In this document: piece after piece, positions 29,128 to 38,261 of the stretch
Position numbering within the stretch: position 1 is the first letter of the stretch
How the letters are laid out: every line of letters begins with the position of its first letter
Assembly (NCBI RefSeq): GCF_000519125.1
Contig: NZ_KI912583.1
Location: 22,678-86,677 of the forward strand
From: Desulfocurvus vexinensis DSM 17965
GTDB lineage: Bacteria; Desulfobacterota; Desulfovibrionia; Desulfovibrionales; Desulfovibrionaceae
Length of the DNA stretch: 64,000 nucleotides
Direction: 5' to 3'
Program-made: the position numbers and the translations under genes
Notes under the pieces: model-generated
Database searches by the model: none
Told to the model about the DNA's origin: nothing
What the model saw: the letters and a program-made list of their open reading frames with translations, nothing else

Positions 29128-30183
29128 TCAGGGCGAAGCCAGGCTGCGTTCCACGGCCAGGACCTCGCGCCAGCCGCCGCCGGGCGCCTTGCGGCGCAGG
29201 GTCAGCCGCGCGCGGTATTCCCCGGCGGGCCAGCGCGCGCCCCGGGCCAGGCGCCCACCGATGACCACGGAGTAGGCGTTCTGGTCGCGCTCAAGGGTCT
29301 GGGTCTTGCGGGCCAGGGTCCGCCCCCCGGGCACGCGCACCTCGCAGGCCAGCTCGTCCCCGGTGCGCACCCCGGCCAGCCGGGCCCAGAAGACCAGGGC
29401 CGGGGCCTCGGGGCCCAGGTGTCCCAGGGGCGGCGGACCGGCGTCCAGGGCGGCCTTGTCCGGCGGGGCCGTGGCGAACCCGGCGGAGAGCAGGTCGGTC
29501 TCGCGGTAGGCCAGGGCGGCCAGGGCCTGCGGGCTCCACAGGGCCCCCGGCCCGGGGGCGCACTGCCCGGGCTCCCGGCCCGGCCCCGCGCCCGTGAAGG
29601 GGTCCACGGGCGCCCCGTCCCGGCGCACGATGAGTTCCAGGTGCGGAAAGGCCGCCGCGCCGGACATGCCCACCAGCCCCAGGGCCTGCCCGGCGCGCAC
29701 GGCCTGACCCGGGGCCACGGCCACGCTGCCCTCGCGCAGGTGCGAGTACTGGGTCTGCCAGCCGCCGGGATGGTCCAGGACCACGGCGTTGCCCGCCTCG
29801 CGCCCGTCCAGGGCGCCGGGGGGCAGGGTCCGCGCGTCCACGTCGGGCTCGTGGTCGCGCACGGCGCGCACCACCCCGGGCGCCGCCGCCAGCACGGGCA
29901 CCCCCGCGCGCATGTGCGCCAGGTCGCGCGCGCGCAGGTCCGTGCCGGTGTGCCCGTCGTAGGTGCGCGTGCCGCAGGCGTAGTCGAGCCGCCCCAGCCC
30001 GGGGTCCTGGTCGAAATACTGGAAGACCGTGCAGTCCGGCCCCATGGCGCAGGCCAGGGGCAGCTCGAGGACCAGGGCCTGGGCCGCGCAGGGCCGCGCG
30101 GGCCCCGCCAGCGCCGCCGCGCAAAGGGCCAGGACCAGCGCCCCCAGCCGGGCCGCCGCCGCACACCGCACCGCCATGCCCAT
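29128..30183 (-). CDS. Exported M23-type peptidase (LytM-like)
   Basis: A 351-residue protein with a signal peptide (about 1-34) and an M23/LytM-like domain. DGHTGTDLRA carries the first His and Asp ligands. The segment QTQYSHLREGSVAVAPGQAVRAGQ and then HLELIVRRDG take the place of the usual HLHFE. The C-terminal region of about 120 residues is unassigned. M23 enzymes cut peptidoglycan cross-links. Because the final HxH appears as HLE, activity is uncertain; it could be a non-catalytic activator. Confidence 0.75.
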   Translation of the reverse strand: MGMAVRCAAAARLGALVLALCAAALAGPARPCAAQALVLELPLACAMGPDCTVFQYFDQDPGLGRLDYACGTRTYDGHTGTDLRARDLAHMRAGVPVLAAAPGVVRAVRDHEPDVDARTLPPGALDGREAGNAVVLDHPGGWQTQYSHLREGSVAVAPGQAVRAGQALGLVGMSGAAAFPHLELIVRRDGAPVDPFTGAGPGREPGQCAPGPGALWSPQALAALAYRETDLLSAGFATAPPDKAALDAGPPPLGHLGPEAPALVFWARLAGVRTGDELACEVRVPGGRTLARKTQTLERDQNAYSVVIGGRLARGARWPAGEYRARLTLRRKAPGGGWREVLAVERSLASP

Positions 30184-30359
30184 GGAACCACCCTCCCGGG
30201 GCGGCCCCCGCCCCGTCGTTGCCCAGAAGAAGACGCCAAGGCCGGGCGGGTCAGGAACGCGCCGCTCCCCGCCCCGTGGTTGCCAGAAGGAAAACGCGGG
30301 CCTATCCTCGCAGAAGGGGCCCCGGCGGGCAAGACCCGCCCGCGCCCCGGGGAGCAGCC

Positions 30360-31004
30360 ATGACCCACCCGCAGCACGCCGACGCCTACGCCCGCGCCGC
30401 CCGGCTCTACGACCCGCTCACCGCGCCCTTGCTGGACCCCTTGCGCCGCCGCCTGGCCGCCCGGGCCGTGGAGCTGGGCGCCGCCAGCGCGGTGGACCTG
30501 TGCTGCGGCACGGGCCGCCAGCTCACCCTGCTGCACGCCGCCGGGCTGCGCGTGGCCGGGGCGGACCTCTCCCCGGCCATGCTGGCCCGGGCCCGGCGCC
30601 AGTGCCCGCCCGAGGTGGAACTGCTGCTGTGCGACGCCACGGCCACGCCCTGGCCCGGCGGCGCCTTCGCGCTGTGCATGGTGGCCTTCGCCCTGCACGA
30701 GCGGCCCCGGGCCGTGCGCCTGGGCCTGCTGACCGAGGCCCGGCGCCTGCTGGCCCCGGGCGGGACGCTGCTGGTGCTGGACTACCGCCCCCCGCGCGGC
30801 GCGCTCCAGCGCCTGGGGCACCTGGGGGCGCAGGTCTTCGAGCGCGCCGCCGGGGCCGAGCACCACGCGCATTACCGCCACTGGCTGGCCTCGGGCGGCC
30901 TGCGGCCCCTGGCCCGCGAGGCCGGGCTGGGCTGCGAGCTGCTGGACTCGCTGCTGCTGGGCACGGCGGGCCTGTACTCCCTGGCTCCGCTGCCCGGGCC
31001 CTGA
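30360..31004 (+). CDS. Class I SAM-dependent methyltransferase
   Basis: A 214-residue Methyltransf_11 protein. SAM-binding motif I is AVDLCCGTGRQLTLL near residue 43, motif II GADLSPAMLARAR, and motif IV is at LLLCDATATPWPGGAFALCMVAFALHE-like strands. The start at MTHPQHAD has GGGGAGC upstream. It is divergent from the M23 gene, across about 175 bases that contain two similar CCCCGCCCCGT-GTTGCC repeats. The substrate (quinone, lipid or small molecule) is unknown. Confidence 0.8.
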   Translation: MTHPQHADAYARAARLYDPLTAPLLDPLRRRLAARAVELGAASAVDLCCGTGRQLTLLHAAGLRVAGADLSPAMLARARRQCPPEVELLLCDATATPWPGGAFALCMVAFALHERPRAVRLGLLTEARRLLAPGGTLLVLDYRPPRGALQRLGHLGAQVFERAAGAEHHAHYRHWLASGGLRPLAREAGLGCELLDSLLLGTAGLYSLAPLPGP

Positions 31005-31010
31005 ACGCGC

Positions 31011-31045
31011 CGCCGCCCGGGGCGCGGGCTGCGCCCCGGGCGGCG
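31011..31045. terminator. Terminator between methyltransferase and gmd
   Basis: Perfect 15-bp stem CGCCGCCCGGGGCGC / GCGCCCCGGGCGGCG with loop GGGCT, between two convergent genes. It has no T run, so its strength is uncertain. Confidence 0.55.
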
Positions 31046-31074
31046 GTCCGGGAAGGCGGGCGGCGACGGCGCGC

Positions 31075-32163
31075 CTATTCGTGGTGGTTGAAGGTCCTGA
31101 AGCCCTCGCGGCGGCACAGCTCGTCGCGCCGGGCCTCCTCCAGGTCGGCCAGGACCATCTCGCGGACCATTTCCGCGAACCCGATGCGCGGGGTCCAGCC
31201 CAGCTTCTCGCGGGCCTTGCTCGGGTCGCCCAGCAGGGTTTCCACCTCCGTGGGCCGGAAGTAGCGCGGGTCCACGCGCACCACGGTCCGCCCCGTGGCG
31301 GCGTCGGTGCCGGTCTTGTCCTGCCCCTGGCCGCTCCAGCGGATGTCCATGCCCAGCTCGCGCCCGGCGCACTCCACGAACTCGGCCACCGAATGTTGCA
31401 CGCCCGTGGCGATGACGTAGTCGTCGGGCTCGTCCTGCTGGAGCATGAGCCACTGCATCTCCACGTAGTCGCGGGCGTGGCCCCAGTCGCGCCGGGCGTC
31501 GAGGTTGCCCAGGTAGAGGCAGTCCTGCAACCCGAGGCTGATGCGCGCCAGGGCGCGGGTGATCTTGCGGGTGACGAAGGTCTCGCCGCGCAGGGGCGAC
31601 TCGTGGTTGAACAGGATGCCGTTGCAGGCATACATGCCGTAGGCCTCGCGGTAGTTCACGCAGATCCAGTAGGCGTAGAGCTTGGCCGCGGCGTAGGGCG
31701 AGCGCGGGTAGAAGGGCGTGGTTTCGCGCTGGGGCACCTCCAGCACCTTGCCGTACAGCTCGGAGGTGGAGGCCTGGTAGAAGCGCGTCCTGCGCTCCAG
31801 GCCGAGGATGCGCACGGCTTCGAGGATGCGCAGCGGGCCCAGGGCGCAGGTGTCCGCCGTGTACTCGGGGGTCTCGAAGGACACCGCCACGTGGCTCTGC
31901 GCGGCGAGGTTGTAGATCTCGTCGGGCTGCACCGTCTGCACGATGCGGATCAGGTTGGTGGAGTCGGTCATGTCGCCGTAGTGCAGGATGAAGCGGCGGT
32001 CCGACTCGTGGGGGTCCTGGTAGAGGTGGTCCACGCGGTGGGTGTTGAACAGCGACGAACGGCGCTTGATGCCGTGGACCTCGTATCCCTTGCCCAGCAG
32101 GAATTCGGCGAGGTAGGCGCCGTCCTGCCCGGTGATTCCAGTGATCAGGGCTTTTTTCTTCAT
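31075..32163 (-). CDS. gmd: GDP-mannose 4,6-dehydratase
   Basis: A 362-residue extended SDR enzyme making GDP-4-keto-6-deoxymannose, precursor of GDP-fucose, rhamnose or perosamine in surface polysaccharides. It has the N-terminal [23 protein letters not shown] glycine motif, [12 protein letters not shown], catalytic Thr/Glu in STSELYGK and the YxxxK pair in [12 protein letters not shown]. Full length for the family. No fucose synthase or glycosyltransferase is next to it. Confidence 0.95.
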   Translation of the reverse strand: MKKKALITGITGQDGAYLAEFLLGKGYEVHGIKRRSSLFNTHRVDHLYQDPHESDRRFILHYGDMTDSTNLIRIVQTVQPDEIYNLAAQSHVAVSFETPEYTADTCALGPLRILEAVRILGLERRTRFYQASTSELYGKVLEVPQRETTPFYPRSPYAAAKLYAYWICVNYREAYGMYACNGILFNHESPLRGETFVTRKITRALARISLGLQDCLYLGNLDARRDWGHARDYVEMQWLMLQQDEPDDYVIATGVQHSVAEFVECAGRELGMDIRWSGQGQDKTGTDAATGRTVVRVDPRYFRPTEVETLLGDPSKAREKLGWTPRIGFAEMVREMVLADLEEARRDELCRREGFRTFNHHE

Positions 32164-32214
32164 GGTCTGCCGTGTGGGGTTGAGGGTTGCAGCGGCCCGG
32201 GCCGGGGGGCGAGT

Positions 32215-32994
32215 CTACCCCCGGGCGGCGGCGCTGTCCACGCCCGGGCGCGGCGCCGGGGCGCCGCCGGGGGCGGGCGGCAGCAGCCCGGCCAGGGCCA
32301 GCGCCCCCGGCAGCCCGGCGCAGTCGGGCAGCACGAAATCCGCCCCGGCGGCCAGCAGCGCCGCGCGGCCCCCGGCGCCCGTGAGCACCCCGGCGGTCAG
32401 CGCGCCCAGGCGGCGGCCCGTCTCCACGTCCAGGGGATGGTCGCCGACCATGAGCGCGCTGGCCGGGGCCGCGCCCAGGGCCGCCAGGGCCGCGCCCAGG
32501 TGCCCGGGGTCGGGCTTGACGCGCGCCACGTCGTCGCGCGTGAGCACCGCGCCGACCACCGCGCGGGCGTCGGGGAACACCGTGTCCAGCGCCCAGGCGC
32601 AGTTGCGGGTGATGACCGCCGTGCCCACCCCGCGCGCAGCCAGCCCGGCCAGCACCGCACGGGCAAAGGGGAACAGCCGCGTGCGCCCGGCGGCCTCCAC
32701 CTCCAGGGCCCGGATGCGCGCGTGGGCCGCCGCCAGCAGGACCGGGCCCGCCCCGGGCTCGCGGGCGTCCAGCTCGCCCGCCAGGGCTTCGAGCCATTCC
32801 AGCACCGGCAGCTCCGGCGCCGGGCGGGCCCAGGGGGCGAAGGGCCGCGCCAGCGCCGCCAGCTCGCGGCGCATGCGCGCGAAATCCAGCACCGGCTCGG
32901 CCAGGGTGCCGTCGAAATCGAAAACCACGGCGCGTAGCGGCCCGCGCAGGGCCGCGCCCCCCGGGTCCGACGCCGCGCCCGGGCCGTGGCTCAC
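32215..32994 (-). CDS. HAD family phosphatase, Gph-like
   Basis: A protein of about 259 residues with HAD motif I VVFDFDGTLAE, motif II AVITRN, motif III K in ARVKPDPGHLG and motif IV MVGDHPLDVETG. The cap domain between motifs I and II is helical, as in phosphoglycolate phosphatase-like enzymes. The GTG at 32994 is chosen because it is eight bases after the stop of the upstream DUF3179-like gene; starts within the Gly/Ala-rich N-terminus are possible. Substrate unknown. Confidence 0.8.
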   Translation of the reverse strand: MSHGPGAASDPGGAALRGPLRAVVFDFDGTLAEPVLDFARMRRELAALARPFAPWARPAPELPVLEWLEALAGELDAREPGAGPVLLAAAHARIRALEVEAAGRTRLFPFARAVLAGLAARGVGTAVITRNCAWALDTVFPDARAVVGAVLTRDDVARVKPDPGHLGAALAALGAAPASALMVGDHPLDVETGRRLGALTAGVLTGAGGRAALLAAGADFVLPDCAGLPGALALAGLLPPAPGGAPAPRPGVDSAAARG

Positions 32995-33002
32995 GGGCGC
33001 GC

Positions 33003-34184
33003 TCAAAGTTCCGGCGCCGTGCTGGGCATCATGCTCGGCAGGGTGCCCAGGCCCGGGTCCGCCTGGCCCTGGGGCGGCGTGTCCAGCAGGGCGCCGGGCC
33101 CGGTCCAGGCCAGGGTGCCGGGGTGGAACGCGGCCCAGGCGAACCACATGCAGTCCATGGCCGCCGCGCGCTCCAGGGCCATGCCCCGCAGGCGGCCCTC
33201 CACGGCCCGGCCCGTGGCCGACCAGCGCGAGCGGGTCTGCTCGTCGAGGATCTCGCCGCCCACGCGCATGAACGTCAGCACCCGGCCATCGGCCTCGGCG
33301 TGGAACACGCGCACCGCGTCCAGCCCGGGGTCGTGGATGGCCACCAGCGGGGCCAGCCCCGCCGTGGCCGAGGCCACCCCGTGCTCGCGCACGGCGGCCT
33401 CCACGAAGGCCACCGCCGCCTCGCCCACGGCCAGCCCCAGCACGCGCTCCTTGGGCCCCAGCCGCCGGTCGATGTGCGAGATGGGCGGGCGCGGGTCGCC
33501 GCTGGTGTACCAGGTGCCGTCGCGGCGGTAGGAGCCGTAGGGGTCGCGGTCGTAGCTCACGCGAAAGCCCGTCTGGCGCGACAGGACCTGCGCCTCGGGC
33601 CAGCGCGCCCGGGCCAGGCGCCAGCGCGTCCACAGCAGGGGGAAGCGCCCCAGGGCCTGCCCGCGCAGGGGCCCGGAGATGCACTCGCCAAGAATCTGCG
33701 GCCACAGGCTGTTGGTGGAGCGGTCATAGAGCACGCGGTTCATGTTCAGGAACTGCCCGGTGGTGCCCAGGGCCGGGCGGTGCAGGCCCACGGCGCCCAG
33801 GTATCCGGCCACGCTGCCCGTGAGCGGGCTGTAGGTCACGCTGCGCCGCGCCCCGGCCTCGTCCTGGAGGTTCAGCACCTCGTGGCGCACCAGGATGTCG
33901 CGCGGATAGATGAACACCGGCCCGCCCTCGCGGGCAGGCTCCTCCACCAGCACCTCGGCGTCGGGGTCCATGTACAGCGCGGCGTCGGACACGGGGATGA
34001 AGAACGGCGCGTCCACCGCGCGGGGATTCTCGCGCACCCGGGCATCACCCACCAGGAATTCGCGCAGGTGCGCGTAGGCGTCGCGCTCCGCAGCCTGCTC
34101 CTGGGCCCGGGCGGCCCCGGGCAGGGCCAGGGCCAACAGCGCCAGCCCAAGCGCCCCGGCGCGCAACATGGCAAAAACGGCCAT
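33003..34184 (-). CDS. Exported DUF3179-like protein
   Basis: A 393-residue protein with a clear signal peptide (about 1-28, ending AARAQ). The body carries DUF3179 hallmarks: VFIYPRDILVRHEVLNLQ, SVTYSPLTGSVAGY, TTGQFLNMNRVLYDRSTNSLWPQ and GECISGPLRG. Function of the family is unknown; it is periplasmic or lipoprotein in related bacteria. The ATG at 34184 is preferred over the longer frame because of GGGGGAAG just upstream and because the signal peptide starts there. It is followed by the HAD gene. Confidence 0.8.
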   Translation of the reverse strand: MAVFAMLRAGALGLALLALALPGAARAQEQAAERDAYAHLREFLVGDARVRENPRAVDAPFFIPVSDAALYMDPDAEVLVEEPAREGGPVFIYPRDILVRHEVLNLQDEAGARRSVTYSPLTGSVAGYLGAVGLHRPALGTTGQFLNMNRVLYDRSTNSLWPQILGECISGPLRGQALGRFPLLWTRWRLARARWPEAQVLSRQTGFRVSYDRDPYGSYRRDGTWYTSGDPRPPISHIDRRLGPKERVLGLAVGEAAVAFVEAAVREHGVASATAGLAPLVAIHDPGLDAVRVFHAEADGRVLTFMRVGGEILDEQTRSRWSATGRAVEGRLRGMALERAAAMDCMWFAWAAFHPGTLAWTGPGALLDTPPQGQADPGLGTLPSMMPSTAPEL

Positions 34185-34756
34185 TCTTCCCCCTGGCACA
34201 CGCCACCCCGCGCGCGGACGGAGCCCCGTGGTGGTGGTCGCGGTCATGGTCCAGCTCTCCGCCGCCCCCCGCGCGGGCGGGCGGCCCCGGGGCACCCCGG
34301 CACGCCCACCGCGCCGGTCCCCGGCCCTGCGGCCAGCCCCCGCCATACCACGCGGCCCCGCGCCGTGAAAAGCCCCCGGGGCGCCACGCCGCACCCGGCG
34401 CCCGGGCGGGGCCCTGCCGCATTATGCCCTGCGCCCCGCCGCATTTTCCCGCCCCCGCGCGCGCCCCTGCGCCTGCGCCCCGCGCCGCATTTCGCGCTTC
34501 CGCCGCAGGCTGGGGCGCCCGCGCCCGCCGCCTCGGTTTGGCCCTGCTCCGCCCGCAGGGGCCGTCTTTCCTGGCAAGACCGCAATCCAGCCAAGACAGC
34601 GCAGACAGCTTGGCCGTCTATTTACATTATGATGCCAAGTGTGCTATCAGCACCGGGAATGCACGGGGTGCGGCCCGCGCGCGGCTTCCTGCCACGCCGC
34701 GCCCCCGCGCAGCCCGCGCCGGGAGCCCAGCCCGCGCCGGGCAGGGGCAAGGGACC
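34185..34756. other. 572-base divergent intergenic region
   Basis: No gene was found. The region is very C-rich on the plus strand. It repeats the word GCCGCATT three times between 34427 and 34495 in a CCCCGC context. Toward the right a less GC-rich patch with TATGAT at 34628-34633 is a possible -10 for the small genes downstream, leaving a leader of about 115 bases. Confidence 0.4.
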
Positions 34757-34939
34757 ATGGCCGACGACGACAAGAAGCAGCTCACCCTGCGCATCCCCCA
34801 GGACGTGCACCGCAAGGTCCGCCTGCTGGCCGCCCTGCACGACCAGACCATGACCGAACTCTTCGTCGCCCTGGTCGAGAAGGAATACGACAAACACGCC
34901 AAGGACACGGGCCCCGTGCAGCTCAAGCTGCCGACCTGA
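34757..34939 (+). CDS. 60-residue ribbon-helix-helix-like protein
   Basis: A small acidic-basic protein starting MADDDKKQLTLRIPQDVHRKVRLLA. The pattern of a beta strand (QLTLRIP) followed by two helices (DVHRKVRLLAALHDQTMTELFVALVEKEYDK) is that of CopG/Arc ribbon-helix-helix DNA-binding proteins. It may regulate itself or the neighbouring gene 18 bases downstream. No toxin partner is apparent. Codon use matches the host. Confidence 0.7.
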   Translation: MADDDKKQLTLRIPQDVHRKVRLLAALHDQTMTELFVALVEKEYDKHAKDTGPVQLKLPT

Positions 34940-34957
34940 AGGCGAGAAGGAGGGGGT

Positions 34958-35341
34958 ATGCGCGCGAGCACCATGCCGTTCACGACCATCACCCTGGACA
35001 ACGGCCAGGGCGGCACCATCACCTTCAAGGGCGCCCTCTACGCCCAGACCTCCTTCTTCGAGGAGGACACGGGGGTGCTCACCAAACAGGAGCTCTACTC
35101 CACCGAGGACGGTCACCAGGCCTTCGCCCTGGTGTCCACCGACGGGGACGTGAAGCGTAAAAGCGCCTACCTCGTCCACCGCCAGGGCGACATGTGCGTC
35201 ATGGACAACGGCGAACGCAGCATGACCCTGCCCTACGACTGGCTGATGATGTTCACCCAGGCCCTGTGGGACATCGACCTGGAGGCCCAGCGCAGGCGCT
35301 GCGGCATGGACATGCATTCCGACGCCGCCCTGGGCGGCTGA
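34958..35341 (+). CDS. Hypothetical protein, 127 residues
   Basis: A soluble protein without signal peptide or TM segments, starting MRASTMPFTTITLDNG. A strong ribosome site AAGGAGGGGG immediately precedes the ATG. The first half is predicted beta-rich (TIDNGQGGTITFKG-type strands, FFEEDTG), and the C-terminus is helical with two Cys/Met-rich turns (RCGMDMH). It is 18 bases downstream of the ribbon-helix-helix gene, probably the same transcript. No family was recognised. Confidence 0.65.
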   Translation: MRASTMPFTTITLDNGQGGTITFKGALYAQTSFFEEDTGVLTKQELYSTEDGHQAFALVSTDGDVKRKSAYLVHRQGDMCVMDNGERSMTLPYDWLMMFTQALWDIDLEAQRRRCGMDMHSDAALGG

Positions 35342-35649
35342 CCCCGGCCCGCCGGGCCCGCCGCCCGCGCACCCGCCGGGGCCGTTCGCAGCCTCGCCCT
35401 CCGGCGCCCGCCGCCGCGCGGCCCGCGCCCCGGCCCGCGCCCATCCGGCTGGCCACGCCCCAAACGACCCGGACAGACCCGGGCGCAGCCGAATGCGCCC
35501 GCACGCAAAAAAGCGTACCCGGGCCACCCCGGGCGCCATTTCTCCGCCCCCGCCCGCGATTTCACCCCGCCGTCACCGCCCCGCCCCGGGCCGGAAACGC
35601 GCCCCGCGTATCCTCCCGCCATCCGCAACCGGAACCGAGGAGGCGCCCC
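35342..35649. other. 308-base intergenic region
   Basis: GC-rich, low-complexity sequence with no coding frame of host-like codon use and no convincing hairpin with a T run. The promoter of the zinc-ribbon gene is presumably here, but no -35/-10 pair stands out. Confidence 0.4.
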
Positions 35650-35832
35650 ATGACCATCCTGTTCATCGACGACCCGGCGGACGAGACCGTCCTGCGGGTC
35701 AACTGCCCGGTGTGCAAGGCCCCGCAGGACGTGCGCATCGCCCCGGGCACCTCCGTGGGCGAGGTCTGCCCCGGGTGCAGCGCCCTGTTCTCCGTGCGCC
35801 TGTTCCCCAGCGGCATGGCCGTGGTGGACTGA
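35650..35832 (+). CDS. 60-residue zinc-ribbon protein
   Basis: A small protein with two CxxC knuckles, CPVCKA (residues 19-22) and CPGC (40-43), separated by a beta hairpin (QDVRIAPGTSVGEV). This spacing is a typical single zinc ribbon. GAGGAGGCGCC precedes the ATG. It is isolated between hypothetical genes and the EamA transporter. The function is unknown; it could be a structural zinc protein or adaptor. Confidence 0.65.
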   Translation: MTILFIDDPADETVLRVNCPVCKAPQDVRIAPGTSVGEVCPGCSALFSVRLFPSGMAVVD

Positions 35833-35916
35833 CCCGCCCGCCCGGCCTGCGCCGCCCCCCTGCGGGTCCATTTTCCCGTTGCCAGCGCGGGGGCTTTGGA
35901 GTACTCCCTGGCGCTT

Positions 35917-36807
35917 ATGCAAAGCCGCGTCATCAAAGCCAATATCTTCCTGCTCATCACGGCGGCGGTCTGGGGCTCGGGCTTCGTGGCCCAGCGCTCG
36001 GGCATGGACTACGTCGGGCCCATGACCTACAACGCCGTGCGCTTCGCCATCGGCGCCCTGTCGCTCGTGCCGCTGATCTGGTTCCTGACCCGGCGCGGCG
36101 CCTCGGCCCCGGCGCCCACGCCCGCCGGGCGCGCCCTGGCCCGGCGCGGCGCCCTCATCGCCGGAGTGGTGCTCTTCTTCGGCGTGGCCCTGCAGCAGAT
36201 CGGCCTGGTGCAGACCACGGCGGGCAAGGCCGGATTCATCACCGGGCTGTACGTGGTGCTGGTGCCGTTCTTCGGCATGGTCGTGGGCCAGCGCCCGGGC
36301 ACGGGCGGGGTCCTGGGCGCCGCCCTGGCCGCCGCCGGGCTGTACTACCTGAGCGTCACCGAGGGCTTCACCCTGGCCCCGGGCGACCTGTGGGTCATGG
36401 TCTGCGCCGTGTTCTGGGCCGTGCACGTGCACGTGCTGGGCTGGCTCTCGCCCCGGGTGGACTGCGTGCGCCTGGCCTTCGGCCAGTTCGCCGTCTGCTC
36501 GGCCATCCACTTCGCCGCCGCCCTGCTCACCGAGGAGATCACCTGGGCCGCGCTCTCCGCCGGGTGGTTCCCCATCGTCTACGGCGGCATCATGCCCGTG
36601 GGCGTGGCCTACACCCTGCAGGTGGTGGCCCAGAAGGACGCCCCGCCGACCCACGCCGCGGTCATCCTCAGCCTGGAGGCCGTGTTCGCCGCCCTGTGCG
36701 GCTGGGCCGTGCTGGGCGAAATCATGGGCCTGCGCACGGTCCTGGGCTGCGCGCTGATGCTCGCGGGCATGCTGCTGACCCAGCTGTGGCCCGCCCGCAG
36801 GGCCTAG
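35917..36807 (+). CDS. EamA/DMT family transporter
   Basis: A 296-residue inner membrane protein with ten predicted TM helices arranged as two EamA repeats (first about 5-140, second about 150-290). Characteristic segments are AAVWGSGFVAQRSG at the start, NAVRFAIGALSLVPL, and AVILSLEAVFAALCGWAVLGE near the end. Family members export metabolites or amino acids; the substrate is not predictable. The ATG at 35917 is chosen; a TTG at 35896 would add seven residues. Confidence 0.87.
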   Translation: MQSRVIKANIFLLITAAVWGSGFVAQRSGMDYVGPMTYNAVRFAIGALSLVPLIWFLTRRGASAPAPTPAGRALARRGALIAGVVLFFGVALQQIGLVQTTAGKAGFITGLYVVLVPFFGMVVGQRPGTGGVLGAALAAAGLYYLSVTEGFTLAPGDLWVMVCAVFWAVHVHVLGWLSPRVDCVRLAFGQFAVCSAIHFAAALLTEEITWAALSAGWFPIVYGGIMPVGVAYTLQVVAQKDAPPTHAAVILSLEAVFAALCGWAVLGEIMGLRTVLGCALMLAGMLLTQLWPARRA

Positions 36808-36884
36808 CGGACCGCCGCAGCCCCGGCGCCCCCCGCCTTCCCCTGCGCCCGGTTTTGCCGTAAGCCTTGGGGCATGGAGACGCC

Positions 36885-38108
36885 ATGCACTTCGGCCTGA
36901 GAATCGCCCTGGCCTCCCTGTCCACCCACAAGCTGCGCACCGTGCTGGCCATGCTCGGCGTCTTTCTCGGCGCCCTGGCGCTGACCGGGGTGCAGCACGT
37001 GTCCCAGGCCATGGTCCGCAAGGCCGAGGTGGACATCGAGAAGCTCGGCCCCAACCTGTTCATGGCCCGGGCGGGCAACATCCAGTTCCGCCGCTCGGGC
37101 GGCGGCGGCAGCGGCGGCGACGTGCGCTCCTTCAAGGTCGCCGACGCCTACGCCGTGATCCAGGGCCTGCCCGCCGCCGTCACCGGCGCGCCCTTCGTCC
37201 AGATGCCCATGCAGGTGCGCTCGGGCGGCCTCAAGATCCCCGCCACCCTGGTGGGCTCCACCCCCGAATACCTGCGCGTGCGCAGCCTGGAGCTGGCCCA
37301 GGGCCGCTTCTTCTCCGAGCAGGAGCTCCACGACCGGGCCATGGTCTGCGTGCTGGGTGCAAACATCGCCCAGCGCCTTTTCGGCGGGCCCGACGCCGCC
37401 GTGGGCCGCGAGGTGTACTTCTACCGCGCCCGGCTGCGGGTGGTGGGCGTGTGCCTGCCCAAGGGCGCGGACATCGTGGGCACCGACCAGGACGAGCAGG
37501 TCTTCGTGCCCCTGTCCACCTCCATGCGCCGCATGTCCAACACCGACTTCATCACCGGGGTCTACCTGGAGCTGGCCCCCGGGGCCGACCCCGAGCAGGC
37601 CCGCGAGGCCGCCGCGGGCATCCTGCGCCAGCGCCACGGCATCCAGCCCGGCCAGCGCGACGATTTCACCCTGCTCACCGCGCGCGACACCATCGAACTC
37701 CAGCAGCAGGCCCTGGACCTGGTGGCCGTGCTGGGGCTGATCAGCTCGTCGGTGTCCTTCGCCGTGGGCGGGCTGGGCATCTTGTCCATCATGATCCTGC
37801 TGGTGCGCACCCGGCGCCTGGAAATCGGCGTGCGCCGCGCCGTGGGCGCCCGGCGCGGCGACATCGTGGCCCAGTTCCTGTTCGAGTCGGGCCTGCTGTC
37901 GGGGGTAGGCGGGGCCCTGGGCGTGCTCACGGCCCTGGCCCTGCTGGGCGTGCTCTACGCCCTGGGGCCCTTCCCTGCCGTCTTCGATCCGCTGCTGCTC
38001 ATTGCCGTGCCCCTGGGCTCCGTGGCCCTGGGCCTGGCCGCCGGGGCCTACCCCGCCTGGCAGGCCGCGCAATACGAAATCCTGGACATCCTGCGCAGCC
38101 GGGGCTGA
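36885..38108 (+). CDS. MacB-like ABC transporter permease
   Basis: A 407-residue protein with TM1 at about 18-40, a periplasmic MacB_PCD domain (about 45-270) and a C-terminal FtsX domain with three TM helices, the last part reading GAYPAWQAAQYEILDILRSRG. These permeases work by mechanotransmission in lipoprotein release or efflux. GGAG five bases before the ATG supports the start. No MacB ATPase, adaptor or TolC gene is next to it, so its partners are encoded elsewhere. Confidence 0.87.
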   Translation: MHFGLRIALASLSTHKLRTVLAMLGVFLGALALTGVQHVSQAMVRKAEVDIEKLGPNLFMARAGNIQFRRSGGGGSGGDVRSFKVADAYAVIQGLPAAVTGAPFVQMPMQVRSGGLKIPATLVGSTPEYLRVRSLELAQGRFFSEQELHDRAMVCVLGANIAQRLFGGPDAAVGREVYFYRARLRVVGVCLPKGADIVGTDQDEQVFVPLSTSMRRMSNTDFITGVYLELAPGADPEQAREAAAGILRQRHGIQPGQRDDFTLLTARDTIELQQQALDLVAVLGLISSSVSFAVGGLGILSIMILLVRTRRLEIGVRRAVGARRGDIVAQFLFESGLLSGVGGALGVLTALALLGVLYALGPFPAVFDPLLLIAVPLGSVALGLAAGAYPAWQAAQYEILDILRSRG

Positions 38109-38148
38109 CCCCTTCCGAGGGGGCAACGGTTCCCCCTGGCCCCAGCAT

Positions 38149-38191
38149 GGCACGACCCCCGGGCGGCATTCCACCGCCCGGGGGCCGTGCC
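38149..38191. terminator. Terminator between convergent permease and cooC
   Basis: 18-bp near-perfect stem GGCACGACCCCCGGGCGG / CCGCCCGGGGGCCGTGCC with loop CATTCCA. It lies between convergent genes and can act on both strands. Confidence 0.65.
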
Positions 38192-38261
38192 GGGTAAAGA
38201 CGCCCCGCCGTATCCCCGGAGCGCAGCCCGAGCGCGCCCCGGCACCGCAGGCCATGCGGCC

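Noticed and set aside
24177-29264. A 1695-codon plus-strand frame opposite the acyl-CoA ligases
   Set aside because: Same low-complexity composition and full overlap with two clear ligases and two regulators; a shadow of high-GC coding DNA.
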